DNA of 64,000 bases from assembly GCF_000155955.1 (NCBI RefSeq), contig NZ_GG697141.2, positions 1,264,588-1,328,587 of the forward strand, in the 5' to 3' direction. The notes beneath the pieces are model-generated. The model made no database searches and was not told the origin of the DNA. It saw nothing but the letters and a program-made list of their open reading frames with translations. A program made the translations under genes and the position numbers. Origin of the DNA: Mitsuokella multacida DSM 20544. GTDB lineage: Bacteria > Bacillota > Negativicutes > Selenomonadales > Selenomonadaceae. This document shows, in pieces, positions 36,512-45,028 of the stretch; within the stretch, counting starts at the first letter, position 1, and each line of letters starts with the position of its first letter.

Positions 36512-37513
36512 ATGAGAAAGAAAATATTTGTGACTAAGCAAGGCGGCATTGGTGATGTTATTTTAGCAACACCAATACTCTCTGAGTTAAAAAAACAATA
36601 TCCGGATAGCTATATTACACTTATGATTTTTAGCAATGCGTACGATATAGTGAAGGGCTTACCATTTATCGATGAAATATTTATCTACAATAAAAAGAAA
36701 GATGGTTTTTTAAAACTATGGAATAAGATGCGTGGATACGATATAGCAATATATTTGGATTTATCATATCGCCCTGCACTGGCAGGCGCTTTGGCACGGA
36801 TACCTATTCGTATAGGCGTTTCTCATAAAAGAGGATTTTGGTTAACGAAAGAAATTCCTTGGCAATCATATATGGATCATACCTATGAACCTTATGTCAT
36901 GGGGGATATTGTCAATGCTGGCTTGGGTTTAAATATTTCGCATGAGGCTTTAAATCGGTTATATATAGCATCTGCAACTGAATTTGATAAGAAGGACCTT
37001 GCAAAAAAATTAAATGATTCTGGCGTAAAGATGGGGGGTAGATACATAGTTTCATCACCCATCACTGCATTTTATTTAAAAAATTGGCCCTTAGATAATT
37101 GGAATGAATTATTTAAGAAAATATACCATAATTATGGATTGAAAAATGTAATTTTTGGAAAAGAAAAGTTAGATTATCAATGGGATGAAAAAGCGGTTAT
37201 AGATTTATGTGGGATGCTTAGCTTACGACAACTAGGGGAACTGGTTAGAAATGCAGACCTGTTAGTAAACTCCTGCAGCATGCCAATCCATCTATCTGCT
37301 GCTACTGGAACACCTTGTGTGGTTTTATATGGATATACTGACCCATGCCGATGGGCACCTAGAATGCATTGTAAAATTGTAAAATCCGATTTACCATGTA
37401 GTCCATGTGATGGATATCATGGGAGTAAATGCACAGATCCATTATGCATGAAAAGGTTATCAGTGGAAGAGGTTTATAAATCATGTCAGGAAATATTAAG
37501 TAACGATTTTTGA
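36512..37513 (+). CDS. GT9 heptosyltransferase-like (IV), degenerate donor motif
   Basis: 333 residues, one base after the previous stop. KIFVTKQGGIGDVILATPILSELKKQYP is a clear GT9 start. The usual DSGPxH donor motif is altered to NSCSMPIHLSAATG: the Asp and Gly are lost while the His stays. CSPCDGYHGSKCTDPLC keeps the four cysteines. The acceptor or donor may differ from heptose, or activity may be reduced. Strongly AT-rich. Confidence 0.82.
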   Translation: MRKKIFVTKQGGIGDVILATPILSELKKQYPDSYITLMIFSNAYDIVKGLPFIDEIFIYNKKKDGFLKLWNKMRGYDIAIYLDLSYRPALAGALARIPIRIGVSHKRGFWLTKEIPWQSYMDHTYEPYVMGDIVNAGLGLNISHEALNRLYIASATEFDKKDLAKKLNDSGVKMGGRYIVSSPITAFYLKNWPLDNWNELFKKIYHNYGLKNVIFGKEKLDYQWDEKAVIDLCGMLSLRQLGELVRNADLLVNSCSMPIHLSAATGTPCVVLYGYTDPCRWAPRMHCKIVKSDLPCSPCDGYHGSKCTDPLCMKRLSVEEVYKSCQEILSNDF

Positions 37514-37536
37514 TTCGGCGTAAAGGAATCGGTATT

Positions 37537-38556
37537 ATGAAAGATTTAAATAATAAAAAGATTTTTATTGAATGCAGCCCTGGCGTAGGTGATTTAGTAG
37601 TATTATCACCAATTCTCCGTGCGCTGAAGGAGAGATATCCAAGTTGCATTTTGACAATTATGTCGAAACGCAATAGTTTGCATGTTATTGAACGATTACC
37701 ATACGTTGATCATATTTGTCCTATGGATGAAGGAACAAAAGTTATATTGAAAAAAATGTGGAGGCAAGATTACGTTATTTTCATTAATTATAAGCCTTTG
37801 TTATTTGCTTTAGCAAAATTGATTGGCGTTCCTCATAGGATTGGTCCTTGTAAAGAAAAAAATAAAAAGTGGGGATTGTGCACTAAGTATTTCCAATATG
37901 ATGAGCATGTTCCTGACAATCTTCATCAATCTAAATATTTTATGTCACATATTTGTGAAGCTTTAGAGATTGATGCGCTAAAATATAGCAACCAAACAGA
38001 AATTTCTGCGCCTCAAAAGGCAGAAATAGAAACTACAAAAAAGATTTTTGAGGAAAATGGCCATACACCAGGAAAAGGCTATGTTTGTATATCGCCATTT
38101 GCTAATACAGCTTTAGATATTCCAAACTCTACAATAAATGTTATCGTTAATTATTTATTAAAGAGATATGAATATGAAATTGTCTTCTTAGGTATGCAGT
38201 CAGATCAATCTTTGAGAGATATGATAGGAAAGATAGATTCGTCTCGATTGATTGATATGACGAATAAAACAAATATGATGGACTTGATATATATTCTTAA
38301 AAATGCTAGGTTATTGTTATGTTCTGATAGTGGACCTATGCATATATCTGCAGCAGTGGGGACATTAACAGTACCCATTTTTACTACTGCAAATATCTGT
38401 CAGTGGGCACCACAAACAAATTGTTACCCAATTAGTTTAAATCTGCCTTGTTCTCCTTGTAAGGCAGGACGACATATTTGTAAGAATCAAAAATGTATAA
38501 ATGAATTATCGCCAGATATAATTATCCATAAAATCGATATGATATTACAAGGATGA
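37537..38556 (+). CDS. GT9 heptosyltransferase-like (V)
   Basis: 339 residues. KIFIECSPGVGDLVVLSPILRALKERYP and LLLCSDSGPMHISAAVGT give the GT9 N-terminal and donor motifs; CSPCKAGRHICKNQKC is the four-Cys motif. The start ATG 37537 has AAAGGA nine bases upstream; a start at 37510 overlapping the previous gene is less likely. Very AT-rich. Confidence 0.84.
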   Translation: MKDLNNKKIFIECSPGVGDLVVLSPILRALKERYPSCILTIMSKRNSLHVIERLPYVDHICPMDEGTKVILKKMWRQDYVIFINYKPLLFALAKLIGVPHRIGPCKEKNKKWGLCTKYFQYDEHVPDNLHQSKYFMSHICEALEIDALKYSNQTEISAPQKAEIETTKKIFEENGHTPGKGYVCISPFANTALDIPNSTINVIVNYLLKRYEYEIVFLGMQSDQSLRDMIGKIDSSRLIDMTNKTNMMDLIYILKNARLLLCSDSGPMHISAAVGTLTVPIFTTANICQWAPQTNCYPISLNLPCSPCKAGRHICKNQKCINELSPDIIIHKIDMILQG

Positions 38557-38599
38557 GATAAACCATGAGACTCTTTGAAGAGATTAAAGAAAAAGTCAT

Positions 38600-39652
38600 A
38601 TGATGAGACGAGCAGCCTCGCTTATAAAAAAGAGAAAAATTAATAATACACATAAACTATATTGGGCTTTTTTGCTAGATGGAAGTTTAGGGGACTATAT
38701 TGTTTTACTTAAAATAGTAGAAGTGATAAATGAAGCTTGTCCAAATAATGAAGTTGATATATTCGTTCCTAAAAACAAACTAGTTTTTGCTAAAACAGTT
38801 TTTGGGGGATATAAAGGAATACATGGGTATTACCCTAATCGATTCCATGAAAGATATGCAAAATATTATGATTTTGCTATAAAAACAACCCACTATTCTG
38901 AAGTTAAATATATTGCGCATAATAGAGTAAAAAAAATATCAAGTTTTTTATATGAAAAACTTATTTACTTGAAAAAGTCTGAGAGTTATTTTTCATGTGG
39001 CGTAGAAAAAGATTATTATAATTTTATGATGAGGTGTAAATTTTGGGGATTGACTCGATATGATGCAATAGGAAATGGAGGCGTACTTCCTACTGGCAAT
39101 TCGTTTGTTAAGATATTCTTAGATGATAAATATAAATACGATTTTTATAAATGGAATTCAGGAAAAAAATATATAACTACTAATTATGGAATAGATATGG
39201 TAAGGATAAAATTATGGCCTAAAGAATATTTAGAACAGTTACTAGCTATGATAAAGTTTCATAGACCAGATATAGAAATTGTTCAATTGGGAGGCTCAAA
39301 TGCACCTAAATTGAATAATGTTGATAAATATTTATTTGGAAAGAGTTTTGAGTTTGCTAAATACGTCTTGAAAAACTCTATGTTACACATAGATTGTGAG
39401 GGGGGACTAGTTCATTTAGCAAGTCAATTAGGTACAAAATGTGTAGTAGTAGCCGGACCGACTCCTATTTGGTATTATGGATATAAACGTAATATCAATA
39501 TTGTTGCAACAAAATGTAAAGATTGCGCTGGGGTAGTTCCATACTGGTATGAAAGATGTATGAAGGGATATGAGCATCCTATTTGTATGTATTCAATCAA
39601 GCCTCAGTATGTCTTTGATAGAATAAAAAAAGAAATCATGCAACAAGAATAA
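38600..39652 (+). CDS. GT9-like glycosyltransferase (VI), divergent
   Basis: 350 residues. LYWAFLLDGSLGDYIVLLKIVEVINEACP aligns with the GT9 N-terminus. The donor region reads MLHIDCEGGLVHLASQLGTKCVVVAGPT, with D-x-E-GG-x-x-H in place of DSGPxH. CKDCAGVVPYWYERCMKGYEHPIC is the C-terminal Cys motif. No Shine-Dalgarno precedes ATG 38600. A 12-codon frame (38565-38603) ends on the overlapping ATGATGA and could couple translation. Strongly AT-rich. Confidence 0.72.
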   Translation: MMRRAASLIKKRKINNTHKLYWAFLLDGSLGDYIVLLKIVEVINEACPNNEVDIFVPKNKLVFAKTVFGGYKGIHGYYPNRFHERYAKYYDFAIKTTHYSEVKYIAHNRVKKISSFLYEKLIYLKKSESYFSCGVEKDYYNFMMRCKFWGLTRYDAIGNGGVLPTGNSFVKIFLDDKYKYDFYKWNSGKKYITTNYGIDMVRIKLWPKEYLEQLLAMIKFHRPDIEIVQLGGSNAPKLNNVDKYLFGKSFEFAKYVLKNSMLHIDCEGGLVHLASQLGTKCVVVAGPTPIWYYGYKRNINIVATKCKDCAGVVPYWYERCMKGYEHPICMYSIKPQYVFDRIKKEIMQQE

Positions 39653-39706
39653 ATTTATGAATTCCTATATTTAATAAATGTATTTATGAGACTATGAGGA
39701 GCATAT

Positions 39707-41737
39707 ATGGATATCTTTTTTCAGGGGATACAACAAGATTTTAAATTGTTTATCTTATTCCCTATTCTAAGCGCTATTTTCCGTTTTATATTTATAAAAG
39801 TATATCAACCCTATCCATCCTTGACAGGACACAGAAAGGCATTGTGCGAATGCTTTCGCTTTGGCTTCTGGTGGGGGATGGATTTTAATGCGTATTTGTT
39901 TTTGATATCAATGGTGTTGATATCCATCCCTTCGATATTCTTTGGGTTCTTTCGAGAGTACGGCTTGGAACTGCGTATCTTCTTGGGGTGCCTGTATGGA
40001 TTGATCTTGTATACGGCATTTGCAGGCAAGATGATTTTCTATCATCACTTCCATGATACATTCAACTATCTTGTCCATATGGGGCGGAAGGCAGAGAAGC
40101 ATAATCTCGTGGATGTGTTCTTCCATCAAGACCATGGTGGTTGGATCCTTTTGGGGTATCTGCCTTACGTCCTGTTCGTTAGTGCTGCCTGCTTCTACTT
40201 CCAGCAGTTGCCGTCTATTCCGTATCCGCAGTTCTCGGAGCCGATGGTCCAGTATGCCTTCAACACGGCGGTCTTCTTGCTTTCTATCCTAGGTTTCTAC
40301 TGGGTGCGCTATGGTGGTACACTCAATCATCGCAATAAGCCGGAGTGGGATACGATACCGTCAATTGTCAAGGAAGATGCCTTCCTGGCTCGGGCGTGCG
40401 TGGATGATCTCGTGGCGCTCAAGTGGGTTCGGCGCAAGCCGCTGGCTGAAGAGATGCAGCATAGCGATGCGGAATTGGAGCAGTCAATCCAACGCATCTT
40501 GCCAGGGGGGAGCAATTGGCAGGGAGAAGGGGATCCTCTGTTGCTGTTCAAGCGTACAGCTGAGGGGCCTATCATCCAAAAGCCATCTCAGGTCTTTGTC
40601 ATTGTAGGAGAGAGTGTGCCACAATGGACACTTGACCCGCTCTATGCTGACCTGCATATTCTTGATGCGACGAAGTCTTGGATACAGGATGAGCATACAG
40701 CGTATATGAAGAATTTCCTGCCGGCAGGCAATATCTCTCGTCCGTCAATTGTCTCATTGATGAGTGGCATCTATGATGCACAGCTCGAACTCAACGAGAT
40801 GGAATCGTTTTGGCAGGGGCAGACGGTGACATCATTTGCCGGCCAGATGAAGAAGCTGGGCTACCGGACGATATACTGGTATGGCGGCAATGCGTCGAAC
40901 GGCAACTTCAATCACTTTGGCCGGGCACAGGGCTTTGATGAGGTTCGAAGTGCAACCGATTTCTGTGGAGAGGATGCTCCGAGGACTTGGGTCGGCATTT
41001 ACGACCATGTATTCCTGCGAGAAGCGGCGAAGCAAATGAAGGTAATAGAACAGCCGACCTTCCACTTTGTCTACACGACGTCGAATCACGGTCCATATAA
41101 GATACCGATGGATGTTCTGGGCGCTGATCCAGATGAAATGCTGAAGGATGTCGGCGACGACATCCGCAAGGATGACGAACGGCGCAAGGCATTTAGCACG
41201 GCACGTTATGCGGACCGCGCTGTCCAGAAGTTCATCGCGGAGATACAGGAGCGCTTCCCCGATGCTTTGATTCTCTATACAGGCGATCATTCGAATCTTT
41301 ATGGCGGCTTAAGCAATTCATCGCTTGTTCCTCGTGATTTCATGTATCGAGAGCTCTATTGTACGCCGCTGATTGTACATCATCGCGATATACAGAAGAA
41401 TCTTTTCGGGGACAATACGATTGGCACGCATCTGAATATCATGCCGACTGTCCTTGAGATGATTGCGCCGAAGGGCTTCTCGTATTATTCGCTGTATCCT
41501 TCTCTGACACAGCCTCAGCCTGATGGTCTGGTCACGCCGAAGCAGTGGATTACGCCCACAGAGCTTGGCGAAACGGCATCTGGTTTGGTGGAACCGGTCA
41601 AAGAGGCGGATCGAGAGGGAACGAAGAAGTATGAGCCAGAAGATACGCATTGGCGGCAGGCGTCGTCGGATATGACGTCGCTGACGGCTTGGATTGTCCG
41701 TCATGCAGACCAGTGCTTGAACCATTATGTAAGGTGA
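39707..41737 (+). CDS. LtaS/sulfatase-fold phosphotransferase (first copy)
   Basis: 676 residues. Four to five N-terminal membrane helices (about 12-200) precede an extracytoplasmic alkaline-phosphatase-like domain: FVIVGESVPQW (metal-binding Glu), ISRPSIVSLMSG (nucleophile region, Ser where LtaS and EptA proteins use Thr), YTTSNHGPYKIP and LILYTGDHSNLYGG (Asp-His ligands). In this family the enzymes transfer phosphoglycerol or phosphoethanolamine to surface glycans. At the end of an LPS locus in a diderm it more likely decorates LPS than makes lipoteichoic acid. Base composition returns to moderate GC within the gene. Confidence 0.82.
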   Translation: MDIFFQGIQQDFKLFILFPILSAIFRFIFIKVYQPYPSLTGHRKALCECFRFGFWWGMDFNAYLFLISMVLISIPSIFFGFFREYGLELRIFLGCLYGLILYTAFAGKMIFYHHFHDTFNYLVHMGRKAEKHNLVDVFFHQDHGGWILLGYLPYVLFVSAACFYFQQLPSIPYPQFSEPMVQYAFNTAVFLLSILGFYWVRYGGTLNHRNKPEWDTIPSIVKEDAFLARACVDDLVALKWVRRKPLAEEMQHSDAELEQSIQRILPGGSNWQGEGDPLLLFKRTAEGPIIQKPSQVFVIVGESVPQWTLDPLYADLHILDATKSWIQDEHTAYMKNFLPAGNISRPSIVSLMSGIYDAQLELNEMESFWQGQTVTSFAGQMKKLGYRTIYWYGGNASNGNFNHFGRAQGFDEVRSATDFCGEDAPRTWVGIYDHVFLREAAKQMKVIEQPTFHFVYTTSNHGPYKIPMDVLGADPDEMLKDVGDDIRKDDERRKAFSTARYADRAVQKFIAEIQERFPDALILYTGDHSNLYGGLSNSSLVPRDFMYRELYCTPLIVHHRDIQKNLFGDNTIGTHLNIMPTVLEMIAPKGFSYYSLYPSLTQPQPDGLVTPKQWITPTELGETASGLVEPVKEADREGTKKYEPEDTHWRQASSDMTSLTAWIVRHADQCLNHYVR

Positions 41738-41741
41738 TAGA

Positions 41742-43628
41742 TTGCGTTTTCTCAAATCATTGCAGCAGGATGCGAAGCTGTTCTTGTACATCTACATCCT
41801 GCTCATGGTCTTTCGCATTGCCTTCTTGCTGATCTATTCGGGTCAGCTTAGCGAAGCCCGTGCGGAAGATGTTGCAGCAGCTCTCTGGCTGGGGGCTCGT
41901 ATCAGCCTGAAGACGACGGCGTTCCTCGTGGCGTTCCCGTTTGTCTTTGGCACGATTCCCTACGCAATATGGGGCAGATGGCCGGCGGGGCGTATCCGGG
42001 CGATACTGGGCAGTGTGGCCGTGGGCCTGATGACGCTGCTCTTTGTCATCCGCATTCCCTATTATGAGATCTTCCATCAGGGATATAACATCATGCTGTT
42101 CAACGGCATGAAGGATGATAAATGGGCCATCTGGGATACGGCGGTGAAGCAGTATCAGTTCTGGCCGCGCCTCTTGGAGGCTGTCCTATTGATGGTGCTG
42201 TTCATCTGGCTGTTGCAGAAAATCCTGCGGACGCCGGTCTGGCAACCGCAGGGCCATGTCCGCATCTGGACTGGCTTGGCAATTGTCTTCGTGCCGGTGT
42301 TTGCCATCTTCTGCCGCTTTGGCGGGGCGTTCCATTCGGACAGCGGTGTGCCGTGGGAGAGTGCGGCTCGTACGAAGTATGTTGTGCTCAATGAGGCCAT
42401 CCTTGATGATGGACAGGCGCTCTACCGCGCCTATAGCACACATGAGCGAGCAACGGAGAAGGCGGTTCGCCCCATCTCGGAAGAAGAGCGGGATGCGGCA
42501 ATCGCGCGGCTTGGCGGCAACCCAGATGCGGATTCGATTGAAGAGGCATTCACGCGCCGCACGATGGCAGCACCGCTTGCGAGACGGCCTCGTCATGTCA
42601 TTGTGATTCTCGGGGAGAACTATGCGCTTTGGCCATTGCTGCCAGAGTACCGCGCGCTCGGTCTGGCCAAGACAGGCGAATGGTTGGAGGCGAACGGAGC
42701 GCATACGTATCATTTCCTGCCCAATGGCAATGGTACGATGACGTCGCTCAATGGTTTCCTGACGGGCTTGCCGGATATCGGTCTTTACGTCAATTACACG
42801 ATGGGGCTGCATGGCAGGCCGGACGGACTCGGCATTGGCACGATGATGAAGAAGATGGGCTATAAGACGGTGTTCTGGTACGGTGGCCTGCGCAGCTGGC
42901 AGGACATCGAGCATTTCACGTTGCGCGAGGGCTTTGATGAGTTCCATTGTGCGGATGAACTGCCGGAGCAGGGCAAGAGCTCGTCGTGGGGCGCGCCGGA
43001 TGGTGTCTTGTTCGATGGCATCCGCGAGCGGATGAAGTACGATGCGGAGGATACGTTCTACTTCATCCTGACGACGAGCAATCATCCGCCGTTTGCTTAT
43101 GATGTCGATGCGGAAGGCTTTCCGCGCGATGAGGTGGCTGCGAAACTGCCACCGTCTATCCCGACGGACAAGGCGACGATGGACCAGTTGGGCCATATCT
43201 GGTATGCGGACAAGGTCATGGGTGAGTTCATCCGGCAGGTGCAAAAAGATGATTCGTCGACGCTGTTTGTCGTGACGGGTGATCATGCGGAGCGGTTCAA
43301 CTTTGCGACGGATGTCTCACTCTGGGCGCTGAGTGGCATCCCTTGTTATTTCTACGGGGATGGCGTGCGGCAGGACCTTCTGGATGAGCAGATGGCGGGC
43401 AGTCACTTGCAGATTGCTCCGACGCTGGCGGAACTAATCCTGCCGACGGGGCGTCCGTACACATCACTGCTGCCGCCGCTCATGAAGTCGAACCGGGCTT
43501 TCAATCATCGCCTTTACATTGAAGATGGCGAGATTGGCGAACAGAAGAACTTGACGGATGAAGACTTCCGGGACGATATTGAGGCCGCGCGGACGATTGC
43601 TTCGTGGGTCGTCATGCATGATCAATGA
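41742..43628 (+). CDS. LtaS/sulfatase-fold phosphotransferase (second copy)
   Basis: 628 residues, a diverged neighbour of the preceding gene. Five N-terminal helices, then HVIVILGENYALWPLL, GNGTMTSLNGFLTGLP (nucleophile region, Thr present), FILTTSNHPPFAY and LFVVTGDHAERF. The start is TTG 41742 after AAGGTGA, four bases past the upstream stop, so both are cotranslated. The last three C-terminal segments differ, which suggests different acceptors. It probably modifies LPS core or O-chain with phosphoglycerol or phosphoethanolamine in the periplasm. Confidence 0.82.
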   Translation: MRFLKSLQQDAKLFLYIYILLMVFRIAFLLIYSGQLSEARAEDVAAALWLGARISLKTTAFLVAFPFVFGTIPYAIWGRWPAGRIRAILGSVAVGLMTLLFVIRIPYYEIFHQGYNIMLFNGMKDDKWAIWDTAVKQYQFWPRLLEAVLLMVLFIWLLQKILRTPVWQPQGHVRIWTGLAIVFVPVFAIFCRFGGAFHSDSGVPWESAARTKYVVLNEAILDDGQALYRAYSTHERATEKAVRPISEEERDAAIARLGGNPDADSIEEAFTRRTMAAPLARRPRHVIVILGENYALWPLLPEYRALGLAKTGEWLEANGAHTYHFLPNGNGTMTSLNGFLTGLPDIGLYVNYTMGLHGRPDGLGIGTMMKKMGYKTVFWYGGLRSWQDIEHFTLREGFDEFHCADELPEQGKSSSWGAPDGVLFDGIRERMKYDAEDTFYFILTTSNHPPFAYDVDAEGFPRDEVAAKLPPSIPTDKATMDQLGHIWYADKVMGEFIRQVQKDDSSTLFVVTGDHAERFNFATDVSLWALSGIPCYFYGDGVRQDLLDEQMAGSHLQIAPTLAELILPTGRPYTSLLPPLMKSNRAFNHRLYIEDGEIGEQKNLTDEDFRDDIEAARTIASWVVMHDQ

Positions 43629-43651
43629 TATCGAGAGGGGAGGTATGTCGG

Positions 43652-44428
43652 ATGAAATGCATCGCTGTGATCACGGGCGCGTCGAGCGGGCTTGGGCGGG
43701 AGTTTGCGCGGCTCTTGGCGCAGGAGGCGGTCGATGAGCTCTGGCTCGTAGCGCGGCGCGAGGAGCGGCTGCGGGAGCTGGCGGCGGAGGTGGCTTTGCC
43801 GTGCCGCGTCTTTGCGCTGGACTTGACGCTGGAATCGTCGCTGGAGGAGCTCTCGGCGGCGCTTTCGGCGGAGCCGGTGACGGTGCGGTGGCTCGTCAAT
43901 GCGGCTGGGTTTGGCCGCATCGGCATGGCGGTGGACATCGGGGCGGCGACGACGGGGCGCATGATCGTGCTGAACTGCCGCGCGGCGGCGGAGCTCACGG
44001 AGCGGGCGCTGCCGTACATGGAGCGCGGCAGCCGCGTGCTCGAGATTGCCTCGTGTGCGGCGTTCCAGCCCATCCCGTACCTCGCGGCGTACGCGGCGAC
44101 GAAGGCGTTCCTCCTGCGCTACAGCCGCGCGCTGGCGGCGGAGGTCGCGGAGCGCGGCATCACGGTCACGGCCATCTGCCCGTACTGGATCCGCGATACG
44201 GAGTTCATCCACGAGGCGAAGCGGACGGACAAGGCGGGCCTGTTCCGCGGCTTCCCGCTCGCGACGGACCAGAAGACCGTCGCGCGGCGCTCGCTCTGGG
44301 CCGCGGAGCACGGCTTCACCGTCTTCACGCCCGACCTCGTCTCGACCCTGCACCGCATCATCACATCCCTCCTGCCGCACCGCCTCATGATCGCCCTGAG
44401 CAATCTCTGGCGTCATCTGGCAGGCTGA
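43652..44428 (+). CDS. Short-chain dehydrogenase/reductase (DltE/YqjQ-like SDR)
   Basis: 258 residues. The NAD(P)-binding motif TGASSGLG is at about 8-15, NAAGFGRIG at about 85, and the catalytic set Ser (IASCAAFQPI) and YAATK near 150. It is a classical SDR of the SDH-like acyl/oxo-reductase group; the substrate is unknown. GAGGGGAGG lies eight bases before ATG 43652. It directly follows the phosphotransferase genes but is much more GC-rich, so cotranscription may be incidental. Confidence 0.85.
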   Translation: MKCIAVITGASSGLGREFARLLAQEAVDELWLVARREERLRELAAEVALPCRVFALDLTLESSLEELSAALSAEPVTVRWLVNAAGFGRIGMAVDIGAATTGRMIVLNCRAAAELTERALPYMERGSRVLEIASCAAFQPIPYLAAYAATKAFLLRYSRALAAEVAERGITVTAICPYWIRDTEFIHEAKRTDKAGLFRGFPLATDQKTVARRSLWAAEHGFTVFTPDLVSTLHRIITSLLPHRLMIALSNLWRHLAG

Positions 44429-44505
44429 GAAAAATGTGATTTTGGGGGCGAAAAAGCCAAGAATTCTGTGATGAAAGCCCCGAAAAAGTGCAGAATTCTG
44501 TGATG
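44428..44505 (+). repeat. Three AGAANNNTGTGAT motifs at exact 32-bp intervals
   Basis: TGTGAT begins at 44435, 44467 and 44499, each preceded by AGAA seven bases earlier. Copies 2 and 3 share AGAATTCTGTGATG, and CGAAAAAG recurs at 44449 and 44481. The 32-bp period is three helical turns, placing all copies on one face of the DNA, directly upstream of the promoter at 44518-44546. It looks like an operator array. Confidence 0.75.
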
Positions 44506-44517
44506 GCGGTGTAAGTC

Positions 44518-44546
44518 TTGATGCAGGGTGCGCTTCCTGCTATACT
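44518..44546 (+). promoter_or_regulatory. Promoter of the small membrane-peptide mRNA
   Basis: TTGATG (44518-44523), 17 bp, TATACT (44541-44546). The transcript should start near 44553 with a GGGG/CCCC hairpin (44552-44564), then a structured leader of about 180 nt before the peptide. Confidence 0.72.
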
Positions 44547-44731
44547 GTATCGGGGGATGTCCCCTAGAGCGAACGCAGCATATTGCTGTCATCTACGATG
44601 CAATTTGATGGTCATCGGTGGTCGAGCCGCAATGCTTGGCATAAATCCGAAAGAGAAAGGGTCGTGATGCCTCTGGTATCACGCGCCGAATGCCTGCTTC
44701 TGTGGAAGCCTTGTTTTCATCGGAGGTAGCT

Positions 44732-44857
44732 GTGGTCACGGCTTGCGGGTTGACTGCACTCTTTGTGCTGGTCTTCCTGAGTCTGGTCGTGCTAGCTTCC
44801 TTCGGCGTCATCGACGGTAAGTTCCTGTTGGAACTGATCCGCGCATTTCGCAAGTAA
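44732..44857 (+). CDS. 41-residue single-helix membrane peptide
   Basis: GTG 44732 lies four bases after a strong GGAGGT. The peptide starts VTACGL, has one hydrophobic helix (LTALFVLVFLSLVVLASFGVI) and a short basic amphipathic tail (FLLELIRAFRK). An in-frame ATG at 44690 would give 55 residues but has no ribosome site. The unit has its own promoter, a long structured leader, and a convergent small RNA with a consensus promoter. These features match type I toxin-antitoxin loci, though the peptide is not one I recognise. A signalling or regulatory small protein is the alternative. Confidence 0.62.
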   Translation: MVTACGLTALFVLVFLSLVVLASFGVIDGKFLLELIRAFRK

Positions 44858-44879
44858 CCCTTCGGCGTACATCACACAA

Positions 44880-45022
44880 ATGAAAAAGCCGTCTTAGCAG
44901 AGACGGCTTTCTCGGGATGTACGGTGGCCATCAGCGTTAGCAGACGCTGTTTGTATGGCTGAAAATATTTTTGCCCTATGATATGCCGAGCTGACCATCT
45001 TAGTGGTTCGCTCTTTTTATCT
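44880..45022 (-). ncRNA. Convergent small RNA with twin hairpins sharing one loop
   Basis: Driven by the promoter at 45029-45057, a leftward RNA of about 140 nt would contain two hairpins, CAGCGT/ACGCTG (44932-44949) and AAAGCCGTCT/AGACGGCTTT (44885-44910). Both carry the same hexaloop (CTGCTA on the minus strand, TAGCAG on plus). The second is followed by TTTTT on the minus strand and so is its terminator. The RNA is antisense to the 3' end of the peptide transcript if that one reads into the shared hairpins. Confidence 0.65.
44885..44949. terminator. Shared (bidirectional) terminator hairpin and second hairpin
   Basis: The stem 44885-44894 with 44901-44910 is preceded by A's and followed by TTTCTC on the plus strand, so it can end the peptide mRNA as well as the leftward RNA. 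The second hairpin, 44932-44949, has the identical TAGCAG loop. Confidence 0.7.
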
Positions 45023-45028
45023 ATGTAT

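Noticed and set aside
33521-43628. Integrative element or transposon carrying the AT-rich genes
   Set aside because: No integrase, transposase, terminal repeats or att-like duplications are visible; allelic replacement of an LPS locus explains the composition better.
44435-44504. TGTGAT repeats as CRP sites
   Set aside because: A CRP site needs an inverted TCACA half 6 bp away; none of the three copies has one, and the motifs are same-orientation at 32-bp spacing.
44428-44505. Short CRISPR-like array
   Set aside because: Only three copies, partly conserved, with no uniform spacers and no cas genes nearby; an operator array fits better.
44593-44853. 86-codon minus-strand frame opposite the small membrane peptide
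   Set aside because: No ribosome site, polar low-complexity translation, and it is explained by the plus-strand peptide and its leader.
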